A DNA stretch of 64,000 bases, taken from positions 372,001-436,000 of the forward strand of contig NZ_OMOQ01000001.1 of NCBI RefSeq assembly GCF_900302475.1. The letters run 5' to 3'. The translations under genes were made by a program, and so were the position numbers. The notes beneath the pieces were generated by a model. The model made no database searches. It was not told where the DNA came from and was given only the letters and a program-made list of their open reading frames with translations. Below, piece after piece: positions 17,395-26,100 of the stretch (position 1 is the first letter of the stretch; each line of letters starts with the position of its first letter). This DNA is from Defluviimonas aquaemixtae. Lineage in GTDB: Bacteria; Pseudomonadota; Alphaproteobacteria; Rhodobacterales; Rhodobacteraceae.

Positions 17395-18564
17395 ATGACA
17401 AAACGCATTGTCTTCTTGACCGGCATCCGGTCCGAGTACGATATCCTAGCCCCGGTGATCGGGGCCGTCCAGAACCGCGACGGGCTGGAGGCAGGGATCA
17501 TCGTGACTGGGGCGCATCTGACCGCCCGACATGGCCACTCGGTGAGGCAGATCGAGGCTGACGGCTACCCGATCGTAGCCCAGATCGAATCTCTGCTGAC
17601 ATCTGACTCTCTGTCCGGGCGGGTCAAGGGCGCGGCGTTGCAGCTTATCGGGATGAGCGACCTGTTCGCGCGCGCCCGTCCGGACTTTCTGGTTGTGATG
17701 GGGGATCGCGAGGAGTCGATCACCGGTGCGATGGCTGCATTGTATCACCACATTCCCGTGGTCCATATCGGCGGCGGTGATCATGCCGAGGACGGCAATG
17801 TCGACAATCCGGTCCGCCACGCCGTCTCGAAGCTTGCGCATCTGCACATGGCGACGACGCGTCTAAGCGGCCAGCGACTGCGGGCGCTTGGCGAAGAGGA
17901 CTGGCGTATTCACGTCGTCGGCGCCTCAGGGCTTGACCGGCTCACGTCGACGCCGAATTTGGCCCGCGAGCAGCTAGATGCGGCGCTGATGTCGGGTTGG
18001 GACGGTGCGGACTACGCGGTTCTGCTTTATCACCCCACGATCACCGACTTCTCGGCCGCGCGGGCGCACATGGCCTCGATCTGCGGCGTGCTCGAAGAAA
18101 GCGGTCTGCGCATTGCCGCAATGGCGCCGAACACCGACCCTGGCAGCGATGCCGTCGCCGCCGAGCTTCACGCCTTTGCCGCGCGCTGCGATCGGGTGCG
18201 CTTGTTCAGCTTTCTCGAGCGAGAAGTCTTCGTCAACCTGTTGCGCCACGCCCGCGTGATGGTTGGCAATTCTTCGTCCGGCATTGTCGAGGCGCCGACT
18301 CTGGGCCTACCTGTCGTGAATATCGGACTGCGGCAACGCGGACGTGAACATGCCAGCAATGTGATCTTCACTGACTACGGTACCGAAGATATCGGCAACG
18401 CCCTGCGCCGAGCGGCGTTCGACGAGGCGTTCCGGGCCGAAGTTGCCAGGTGCGAAACCCCCTATGGTGACGGTCGCACCTCGGACCGGATCGCCGATAT
18501 CCTCGCGCGGACCGAGATTGACGCGCGCCTGATGCACAAGCGTTTCGTGATGGAGAGGCAGTGA
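17395..18564 (+). CDS. Hydrolysing UDP/GDP-GlcNAc 2-epimerase (NeuC/LegG family)
   Basis: A 389-residue GT-B-like 2-epimerase with IVFLTGIRSEYDILAPVI at the start (NeuC proteins have TGTRADYG here), VMGDREESITGAMAA, VVHIGGGDHAEDGNVDN, and the UDP-binding end VMVGNSSSGIVEAPTLG. It removes the nucleotide and inverts C2 to give the free ManNAc-type or 2,4-diacetamido sugar that the NeuB-type synthase consumes. It is separated from the other NulO genes by ~8 kb. It is coupled to the PIG-L gene (stop TGA 18562-18564 shares a base with that ATG). Presence of this family, rather than a PseG-type hydrolase, is the main argument for a sialic/legionaminic product. Confidence 0.9.
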   Translation: MTKRIVFLTGIRSEYDILAPVIGAVQNRDGLEAGIIVTGAHLTARHGHSVRQIEADGYPIVAQIESLLTSDSLSGRVKGAALQLIGMSDLFARARPDFLVVMGDREESITGAMAALYHHIPVVHIGGGDHAEDGNVDNPVRHAVSKLAHLHMATTRLSGQRLRALGEEDWRIHVVGASGLDRLTSTPNLAREQLDAALMSGWDGADYAVLLYHPTITDFSAARAHMASICGVLEESGLRIAAMAPNTDPGSDAVAAELHAFAARCDRVRLFSFLEREVFVNLLRHARVMVGNSSSGIVEAPTLGLPVVNIGLRQRGREHASNVIFTDYGTEDIGNALRRAAFDEAFRAEVARCETPYGDGRTSDRIADILARTEIDARLMHKRFVMERQ

Positions 18565-19247
18565 TGCTGAGCAGCGACGCGAAAGGCCCGGTTCTCGTGA
18601 TTGCACCGCACCCGGACGACGAAACCATAGGTGCCGGCGGGTATCTCCTGCGGGCGAAGGCGTCCGGTCATGCCATTCACTGGCTTATCGCCACAGAGAT
18701 GCGGGCCGAGGATGGCTGGCCGGAAGACAAGATTCGTCGGCGCGAGGGCGAAATCGACCGGGTGACTGAGGCATTCGGGTTTGCGAGCGTCACGAAGCTC
18801 GGCCATTCGACGGCGCGGCTCGATACGTTGCCGGTCGGCGATCTCGTGGCGTCCATCGGACAAGTGGTGCGGCGGATTGCCCCTGAAACGCTGCTCGTGC
18901 CGCATCGTGGCGATGCGCATTCGGATCATGCTGCGGTGCATGATGCGGGTATCGCCTGCGCGAAATGGTTCCGCTACCCCAGCGTACGGTGGGCGCTGGC
19001 ATATGAAACGCTATCGGAAACCGATGCCGCGATCAGGCGCGGCGAGGCGTTTCGCCCCGACATCTTCGTCGACATCTCTGACTTTCTCGAGCGCAAGCTG
19101 GAGATCACTGAGCTGTTCGGAGACGAGATCGGGACATTTCCCTTTCCCCGCAGCCCCGAGGCTGTGCGCGCCCTTGCGCAGGTGCGCGGGACCGCGAGCG
19201 GCAGCGCGGCGGCGGAGGCGTTCATGCTCCTGCGCGCGCGCATCTGA
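18564..19247 (+). CDS. PIG-L/LmbE-family deacetylase
   Basis: The zinc-binding signature APHPDDETIGAGG sits near residue 15 and the second metal/catalytic segment HRGDAHSDHAAVHDAG near 115, both standard for PIG-L/LmbE N-deacetylases acting on GlcNAc-type sugars. At 227 residues it is full length. ATG 18564 is spaced 5 bases from GGAGAGG; GTG 18561 is the alternative. Coupled to the 2-epimerase, it probably deacetylates an N-acetyl sugar on the NulO route, which would leave a free amine for another acyl group, perhaps from the nearby GNAT protein. That coupling of functions is inference. Confidence 0.85.
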   Translation: MLSSDAKGPVLVIAPHPDDETIGAGGYLLRAKASGHAIHWLIATEMRAEDGWPEDKIRRREGEIDRVTEAFGFASVTKLGHSTARLDTLPVGDLVASIGQVVRRIAPETLLVPHRGDAHSDHAAVHDAGIACAKWFRYPSVRWALAYETLSETDAAIRRGEAFRPDIFVDISDFLERKLEITELFGDEIGTFPFPRSPEAVRALAQVRGTASGSAAAEAFMLLRARI

Positions 19248-19265
19248 CGGGGCGATCGCAGCCGG

Positions 19266-20381
19266 TCAGATATGTGCGAAGTGTCGTTCGAGGCTCTCGC
19301 CGATCAGCCGTTTCCAGTCGTCCAGACTGGCGCAATCAACATCCAGCCCGCCGAGCAGTTGGATTTTCCGGGCCGCGAATTTGGTGCTGGACTGCGCGAG
19401 AGATGCTGAATGCAAGGCTACGGCGAGTGCGAACTGGCGTGAATGCACGAGGGGCCATGTCTCGATCGGAAAACCGTGCGGCATCTCGTCGGTCCCGGGC
19501 AGGCGGTAGGTTTCTTCCCGTGGGTGGTTCTTGACAAAGACCCTGTATCCACGGCGTGACAGAGCTTCTGCCAGATAGCCGTAGATCTCGCGCTTCTCTG
19601 CGGGAGTGCAGAGGCCCAACTCATCGATCGGCTGTGTGAGCAGGATTGCCGACCCAGCGGGTAGGTCGATATCGCCGACGGCCGGGGCCAACAGCCTGAC
19701 GGCCTCCCGGATCAGACCCGAGGGTGCTTGGTCGAGCACATCGGCGAACTGCATTCGTCGCGCCTTGTGCTGGACCGAAGAAGGTAGGGCCTCAGGGGCT
19801 TCGACTTCGATCGCGTCGATCCAGCGCTCTTCGCCCCAGACCTGACGGCGGGGGGAGAGCCCGGTCAGGGCTCGCAGCACCGCTTTGAAGGGCGAAATCG
19901 ATAGCTCGATGTAGTTGTTCATGCCGGATTCGCGCATGACGACATGGCGGCAAAGACCGGCAAACACCTTGGCGCTAAAAAACCCAGGATGGTAGATGTA
20001 TCCGATATCGAAATGCTCGCCAGCGACTTCCTGTGGACACCAGAGGCGCGGTAGCGGACCACCGCCCATTGGCAGGCGCAGGTTTCGCCGCGCGATGCCG
20101 GGGAACCATCCAGGCAGATTGGCAAATCGGGCTATCATGTGCCGGTCGTAGAGGAACATCAGCCGGGCGTTGGGGCAAAGGTCGGCCAGCGGGCTCTGGA
20201 CGGCCTCTGGCACGGGAAGGTCGTCTTGAAGATAGACGATTGTGACCGGGCCGGCGGTTCGCTGGGCGTCGACCAACGCATGGAGAAGTTGGCGATAGTT
20301 GTGGCATAGATGCAGCGCAGATCCGACTTCAGTTGGTGCAGCGGCTGGCGGCGCTTCCGCCGCGCGAGCGGGCCCTCTCAC
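19266..20381 (-). CDS. Sialyl/polysialyltransferase-like glycosyltransferase
   Basis: The 371-residue protein resembles bacterial sialyltransferases of the GT52/GT38 type by motif. LLTQPIDELGL begins the donor half, the HP motif is in VFVKNHPREETY, and a serine-rich S(S/T) turn is in LHSASLAQSSTKF. An acidic motif near the middle (EERWIDAIEVE) may match the D/E-D/E-G position only loosely. No signal peptide or membrane segment is seen. GTG 20381 overlaps the KpsT stop by 4 bases (GTGA), so it is coupled to the export ATPase. With a CMP-NulO supply in the same locus, it is the best candidate for adding the nonulosonic acid to the capsule chain. Exact linkage is unknown. Confidence 0.65.
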   Translation of the reverse strand: MRGPARAAEAPPAAAPTEVGSALHLCHNYRQLLHALVDAQRTAGPVTIVYLQDDLPVPEAVQSPLADLCPNARLMFLYDRHMIARFANLPGWFPGIARRNLRLPMGGGPLPRLWCPQEVAGEHFDIGYIYHPGFFSAKVFAGLCRHVVMRESGMNNYIELSISPFKAVLRALTGLSPRRQVWGEERWIDAIEVEAPEALPSSVQHKARRMQFADVLDQAPSGLIREAVRLLAPAVGDIDLPAGSAILLTQPIDELGLCTPAEKREIYGYLAEALSRRGYRVFVKNHPREETYRLPGTDEMPHGFPIETWPLVHSRQFALAVALHSASLAQSSTKFAARKIQLLGGLDVDCASLDDWKRLIGESLERHFAHI

Positions 20382-21040
20382 TCCTTCGTTCCCATGTTCG
20401 CATGATGCTGGGCGATGGCCTCTTCGACGTTGTCGAAATAGGTCAGATCTCCGTTCTCCAGAACCGCGCCTGCGTTGCAGAGCTTCCGTAGCGTCGGCAT
20501 CGCATGGGACACTACGATGGCGTTGCTATTTTGCAGCCGCTCGCCCAGCATCTGATCGCATTTTTCGCGGAAGTTCGCGTCGCCGACCGACGTGACCTCA
20601 TCGATAAGGTAGGTATCGAAGCGGATGCCCATCGAAACGCCGAAGGCAAGTCGTGACCGCATTCCGGAAGAATAGGTGCGGAACGGCAAATGGAAGTGCT
20701 GTCCCAACCCGGCGAAGCCCTCGACGAACTCGAGGAGAGCCTCGGTGTTGACACCGTAGATCCTTCCGACGAACCGCGCGTTCTGTGCGCCGGACAGATC
20801 GGCGTGAAAGCTGCCCGCAAACCCCACAGGCCACGAAATGGAGCCGTTCGACCGGATCTCACCGCGGTCCGGGCGCATGGTGCCAGCGATCATGCGCAGG
20901 AGGGTGGATTTGCCTGCACCATTGCGCCCCAACAGCGCGATGCAGGTTCCGTCCGGAAATAACGCATTGATATCTTGCGCGATCACCTTCGATTTGCCCT
21001 GCAGCCGGTAGGTCTTGGAGACGTTGTCGAACCTGATCAT
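20378..21040 (-). CDS. kpsT: Capsular polysaccharide ABC exporter ATPase (KpsT family)
   Basis: A 220-residue ABC ATPase with Walker A LLGRNGAGKST (37-47), the family-typical signature SSGMRSRLAFG and Walker B YLIDEVTSVGD. These forms are characteristic of KpsT/CtrD/BexA exporters for group 2 capsules, which move the finished polysaccharide across the inner membrane together with KpsM. It sits between KpsE and a sialyltransferase-like gene on the minus strand, while its KpsM partner is on the opposite strand at 22347. The KpsE stop lies 6 bases before its ATG. Confidence 0.93.
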   Translation of the reverse strand: MIRFDNVSKTYRLQGKSKVIAQDINALFPDGTCIALLGRNGAGKSTLLRMIAGTMRPDRGEIRSNGSISWPVGFAGSFHADLSGAQNARFVGRIYGVNTEALLEFVEGFAGLGQHFHLPFRTYSSGMRSRLAFGVSMGIRFDTYLIDEVTSVGDANFREKCDQMLGERLQNSNAIVVSHAMPTLRKLCNAGAVLENGDLTYFDNVEEAIAQHHANMGTKE

Positions 21041-21046
21041 GGCGGC

Positions 21047-22207
21047 TCAGTGGCGGTCCCACACGCTGTATGCGATGAGACTGCCGATCGCCCAAGCGAG
21101 GCCGAGAAACAAAGCCATCAGAGATAGTAGTGTAAAGCGGCGCGGATATTCCGAAGTTTCCGCCCGCGTCGGCTCAATATAGGTCGCAAGATACAGGCTC
21201 TGCCGGTTCGCTTCCGCAAGCGCTTCGTCATAAGTGGCAAGCGCCGCCACATAGGCGCGTTCGGCAAATTCCAGGTCCACGCTGAGGCTTTCGAATTCCT
21301 CCAGGATCTGAGAGAACGTTTCTTCTCCGCCGGCATAGCCGCTGCCGACTCCGATCTGGCCGCGCTCGGCGTCAATGCGCGACCGTATGACGGAAATGCG
21401 CTGTTCGACCTGGTTGATCCGCGGGTCTTCGTTGCGTGTGGTCAGGTTTAGCATGTCGAGTTCGATCATCGCGTCTGCCAACTGGGTCTGGAGCGTGCTG
21501 ATCAGCCCCATCTGCACCTGAACGTCGGCCTTTGGATCGACGATCCTGTTGCGGCTGCGGAACTCCGTCATCGACTGGCGCGCAGCCTTGAGCACGTTGA
21601 TCGTCTTCTCCAGGTCCTCTCGCGCGTAGCTCGTGCGGTCGGAACGGGCGACGGCGCTCATGTCGTTGATCTTGATGCTAGACTGCCTCACGATCTCTTC
21701 GGCGATGCGGCGCGCGTCGTCTGGATTGAAGGCCAGCACCCGCAGCTCCAGAAGGCCCGAGCTGCTGTCGAAATGCGGTCGCACCATCCGCGCCCAGTAC
21801 CTTTCCAGTTTCTCGATGCTGCCATCGGGATCGAATGCGAAGATCGGATCGAAATCGGGTCGCGAGTAGATCGTGCGCAGGTCAAGCTTCTCATCCACCA
21901 GTTCGACCATGTGCTGGCTGCGGATGAACTCGTAGAGGATGGTGGATTCGGTCGAGCTCGCTTGCGTGATCGAGGTCAGCCCGCCGAGAAGTTCGGCCGC
22001 CGTTGTCGCGGTCTTGTCAGACTTGCGGACGACGAAACCAGTTTTCGAGGCATATTGGTCGCCGGCCACCCAGAAGAGGTAGAAAGAGGCGATCAGCAGC
22101 GGAACGGCAACGACCAAAAGGAAAGCCGCCTTGATGATCGTGCGCCTACGGCTTGCCTTGGACTTCGGCTTGGGGCTGGCAGGTTCGGCCATTTCGTTGC
22201 CCGACAT
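21047..22207 (-). CDS. kpsE: Capsule export inner-membrane/periplasmic protein (KpsE/CtrB, PCP-3)
   Basis: From ATG 22207 it has 386 residues: a short basic Pro-rich cytoplasmic head, a membrane segment (AAFLLVVAVPLLIASFYLFW), a long periplasmic coiled region with the conserved YASKTGFVVRK start and an RxRxxIVDPKADV block, and a second membrane segment near the C-terminus (LLSLMALFLGLAWAIGSLIA). That is the KpsE/BexC/CtrB topology linking the exporter to the outer-membrane channel. A GTG at 22246 or an upstream TTG would extend it; the sequence there is poorly coding-like. Its outer-membrane partner KpsD is not in the window. Confidence 0.9.
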   Translation of the reverse strand: MSGNEMAEPASPKPKSKASRRRTIIKAAFLLVVAVPLLIASFYLFWVAGDQYASKTGFVVRKSDKTATTAAELLGGLTSITQASSTESTILYEFIRSQHMVELVDEKLDLRTIYSRPDFDPIFAFDPDGSIEKLERYWARMVRPHFDSSSGLLELRVLAFNPDDARRIAEEIVRQSSIKINDMSAVARSDRTSYAREDLEKTINVLKAARQSMTEFRSRNRIVDPKADVQVQMGLISTLQTQLADAMIELDMLNLTTRNEDPRINQVEQRISVIRSRIDAERGQIGVGSGYAGGEETFSQILEEFESLSVDLEFAERAYVAALATYDEALAEANRQSLYLATYIEPTRAETSEYPRRFTLLSLMALFLGLAWAIGSLIAYSVWDRH

Positions 22208-22346
22208 CGGCCTGAGTGGTACGGGGGCAGCCTGTTTTTCTGTCACACGGATAATCCAGATGCTTATTGCCCGATAAGCCTTCGTGGTACATAAGTCGAC
22301 GCGATAAATCCAGCGTCGTTCGAGCGGGAGCATCGCGATCAACTAC

Positions 22347-23132
22347 GTGCCTGCAGTTCAGTCCGGGCGGTTTCGCGCCATTCGAGCCATCGGCGCGCTG
22401 ATCCTTCGCGAGATGAGCACGACCTATGGTCGTTCGCCAGGTGGGTACTTCTGGGCGGTGGCCGAGCCAGCAGCCGGTATCGCGCTGTTGTCGTTCGCTT
22501 TTTCACTCGCGATCAGAGCACCATCCCTCGGCAACAACTTCGCGCTGTTCTACGCCACAGGGTATCTTCCGTTCATGCTCTACTTCGACGTCGCGCGCCG
22601 CGTGTCGATGTCCATTGCGTTCTCGCGTCCACTTCTGATGTACCCGCCTGTTACCTATATCGACGCGCTGGTTGCGCGATGGCTGATCAACACGCTGACC
22701 CATTTGCTGGTGTTCGTTATCGTGATCATGGGCTTATGGATGTTCTACGATCTTCAGTTCATTCTGGACCACAGCGCCATTGCGCGCAGCCTGATCATGG
22801 CGTCCGGACTGGCTTTGGGCATTGGGGTGCTGAACTGCTTTCTATTCGCGATGTTCCCTCTGTGGGATCGGGTCTGGGGCATTCTAAACCGGCCGATGTT
22901 TCTGATCTCGGCAGTGATATTCACGCCTGAAGTCGTACCCGAACCATTTCGCGGTTGGCTTCTGCTGAATCCGCTCGTCCATGTCGTCGGGGAGATGCGC
23001 CGCGGGTTCTATCCGACCTATGACGCGGCCTATCTTTCTTATGTCTACGTTATGGCTTGGATCGCCATTACCATGGCGTTGGGCCTTGCACTGCTGCGCC
23101 TTTACCGCGCGCGAATCATGTCGACGGCCTGA
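22347..23132 (+). CDS. kpsM: Capsular polysaccharide ABC exporter permease (KpsM family)
   Basis: A 261-residue ABC-2 type permease with about six hydrophobic segments. The sequence TTYGRSPGGYFWAVAEPAAG near the N-terminus is the KpsM/CtrC hallmark (usually R-x-x-G-Y-x-W-x-L-x-E-P). It forms the membrane channel for KpsT. The only plausible early start is GTG 22347. It is divergent from KpsE, with about 140 bases between the likely start codons. That split of the exporter subunits over two strands is unusual compared with the common kpsMT arrangement. It converges with the S8 protease gene across 32 bases. Confidence 0.92.
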   Translation: MPAVQSGRFRAIRAIGALILREMSTTYGRSPGGYFWAVAEPAAGIALLSFAFSLAIRAPSLGNNFALFYATGYLPFMLYFDVARRVSMSIAFSRPLLMYPPVTYIDALVARWLINTLTHLLVFVIVIMGLWMFYDLQFILDHSAIARSLIMASGLALGIGVLNCFLFAMFPLWDRVWGILNRPMFLISAVIFTPEVVPEPFRGWLLLNPLVHVVGEMRRGFYPTYDAAYLSYVYVMAWIAITMALGLALLRLYRARIMSTA

Positions 23133-23164
23133 CCGCTGTTTTGCGTGGTAGGTGCCGGCAAGCG

Positions 23165-26100
23165 TCAGATGATAGTGATCTGCGATTCGAGCCCGGCTGT
23201 GACGGTTAGGTCGTCCAGCGTCAGGACGTCGCCGCCACCGAAATCAAAAACCAGATTGCCGCCAATAACATTTGCAAATGTCGACACGATCTGGCTCGCG
23301 GTCAGGGTTCCGGCCCACAAAGTGTCGTCCAGCAACAAGATGTCGCCGTCGGAGCTGCTGAAGTCAGCGATCCGGTCTGCCCGATGACCGCCGCGGAAGA
23401 CAAAGCTGTCGGCACCCGAGGACCCCACTAGGATATCGTTGCCTGTGCCGCCGTCGATCAGGTCGTTGCCCTCTAGCCCGTTCAGAATATCGTTCCCGCC
23501 ATTGCCCCTGAGGACGTTGTTGACCGTGGAGCCGATGATCGTGTCGTTGCCAGTGTTCGAACCCGACACCCGCTCGAAGCCCGAAATTGTGTCGTCGCCG
23601 GCCCAGCCTCCGCTGCTGGAATTGGTGCGCAGGTCGATGCGCACTCCGGAAGCGGAGTAGTAGTAGCTGACTTCGTCGCCGCCCCCCGAACCGCCGTCAT
23701 AGATGTCGACGCCATCGCCGGCGACGACGATGTCATTGCCGGTGCCGAGTTGAACGATGTCGTCGCCACCTCGGTCGAAGACGATGTCGTTGCCGCCATA
23801 GCCGCGGATGAAGTTGTCGTCGTTCGACCCGCGCAGAGTGTCGTTGCCGGTATTGGAGCCGTACACCCGCTCGAATCCGCTGATCGCGTCACCCGCGGCG
23901 TATCCCGCCGAGACGGTGTTGTGCAGCAGGTCGACCCGCACGCCCGAACTGGAGTAATAGTAGTTGATGTTGTCGATCCCGGCGCCGCCCACAAGCGTGT
24001 CTGAGCCGATGCCAACGACAACGGTATCATTGCCGTCGCCGAGATCGACCAGGTCATCGCCATTGCGCGCAAAAACGATGTCGTTGCCACCATAGCCCCG
24101 GATGATGTTGCTGCCCTCGGTGCCGCGCAGCACATCGTTGCCGACGTTGGAGCCGTAGACCCGCTCGAATCCGCTGATCGTGTCGTCGCCGGCCCATGCG
24201 CCCGCGACCGCGTTCGACAATAGGTCGACCGTAACGCTGTTTGCGGAGAAGTAGTAACTCAGCGTATCGATTCCGGCGCCACCGATATACGTATCGGCGC
24301 CCCCGCCCGAGATGATCGCGTCGTTACCGTCGCCGAGATCGACCGTGTCGTTGCCGCCCCGGTCGAAGACCACATCATTGCCACCATAGCCGCGGATCAG
24401 GTTCGTACCGTTGGTGCCGTTTAGGCTGTCGTTGCCGACGTTGGAACCATAGACCCGCTCGAACCCGTTGATAGTGTCGTTCGCCGCCCATCCGCCCGAT
24501 GTGGCGTTGGTCAACAGATCGACAGACACACCTTGTGGCGAATAGTAGTAGTTAATCAGATCGATCCCGCCGCCGCCCGAGAAGGTACCGACCGCATCGC
24601 CGACGGTAAGCGTGTCGTTACCGAAACCAAGGTTGATGCGCTTGGTTCCTGAGCTGGAATGGATCGTGTCGTTGCCGCTGCCGGTCGAGATGTTCAAGAA
24701 GTCAATCGGACCGGTCAGATTGCCCCAGTATTGTCCGCCGACATAGAGGGGTGCCGCCGCCGTCATCGCGAGCGAGATGTCACCGCTCACGCCCGCGAGG
24801 TTCAGCCAGTCGTTCGCGCTCGTCGCCGCTATTGTTCCTCGCGACGCGTCTTGCGCCCGGTAGCTCAGGAAATCGTCCGTGAAGGTGTGAACGTCGTAGC
24901 CCTGTTGCGTCGAGCCATAGATGTCGACGCTGAACCCCGTGATGGTGCCCACGTCTCCGGCCGCGAGGTCCTGGACCCGGAGCAGCCAGGTTCCCTGGCT
25001 CGTCAGCCCGCGCGCGCCTTCGACGCCGAAAGTCCATGACAGTCCGCCGTCCATCAGCGTGGCGCCGCCTTCGTGCATCATCACCGTGAATTCGCTGCCG
25101 TCCGGAGCGATCAGCGTCACAACGAGGTCCGCCGAGTAGGAATGGGTCATGCTCAAAGTGACCATGACCGTTTCGACGTCTATGTTCTGCGCAACATTCG
25201 CCTGCGCCTGGGCTGTGCCAAGATCGGGAATCCCGATTGCGCCAGCGAAGCTGCCGCTCGCCGTGGCCTCGTTCGCGGAGGTTTGCGCGGCGCCGAACAT
25301 GTCCAGCCAGACCTCGGCCATCCCGACTGCCGCGTCGGCGTCGACCATGCCGAAGCCGTAATCAAGGCTGAAGCCCTGACCGCCGCCGTTCCAGTTGCCC
25401 GAATTGGCGATCTGCCATCCCTGGACTTCGAATCCGCCCTGACCGCTGCCAAGCGCCGAACCGGTATGGCTCGCCGAAAGCGCGAGGATGTTGTGGACGT
25501 CGCGCCAGCCGAGCGCGGGATTGGCCTCTAGCATCAGCGCCACGACGCCGGAGACGAGTGGCGCGGCGGCAGAGGTGCCGCCGAAGATCGAGGTATAGTT
25601 GATATTTCCCAGCGAATCCGGCGGGTTCTCGTTCGCGCCGGGCGCGTTGTAGCCAGCCGCTCCGGTCCGGTCGGTCGTATAGGCGGCATCCGGTGCTACG
25701 ACGAGGAGGTTCGCGCCCCAGTTCGAATAGCTCGTGGTATTGCCATATCGGTCGGTCGCCCCGACGGCGATGACGTGCCGGCTGGCCGTCGTGCTTTCGC
25801 CGTTGGCGTTCAAGGCCTCGTTACCCGCCGCGTTCACGATGATCGTGCCGAGCCCACCGCGCCCATTGGCAGATATCGCCGCGTACTGCGCCTCGAACTG
25901 GTTGCCTTCGCTGCCGGGAACCGCCAGAGAAAGCCAAGACTGGTAGTAGGGGCCGTAGCCCCAGCTGTTGTTCATCACATCGAAGTTTGCGGCATGAGCG
26001 ATGGCGGCGAGACTCGCGCTCAGTCCGCCCGTCTGCACGTCTTCCAGATAGTTAAGCGCCGCGATCGTCGCGCCCCAAGCGACGCCCGTGCCTCCTAGCC

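Noticed and set aside
22208..22342. N-terminal extension of KpsE from a TTG
   Set aside because: The extra 45 residues are not KpsE-like and would run across the kpsM promoter region.
23490..24590. Regular repeats resembling a CRISPR or satellite
   Set aside because: Units are in-frame 98-99 codon RTX modules with no unique spacers.
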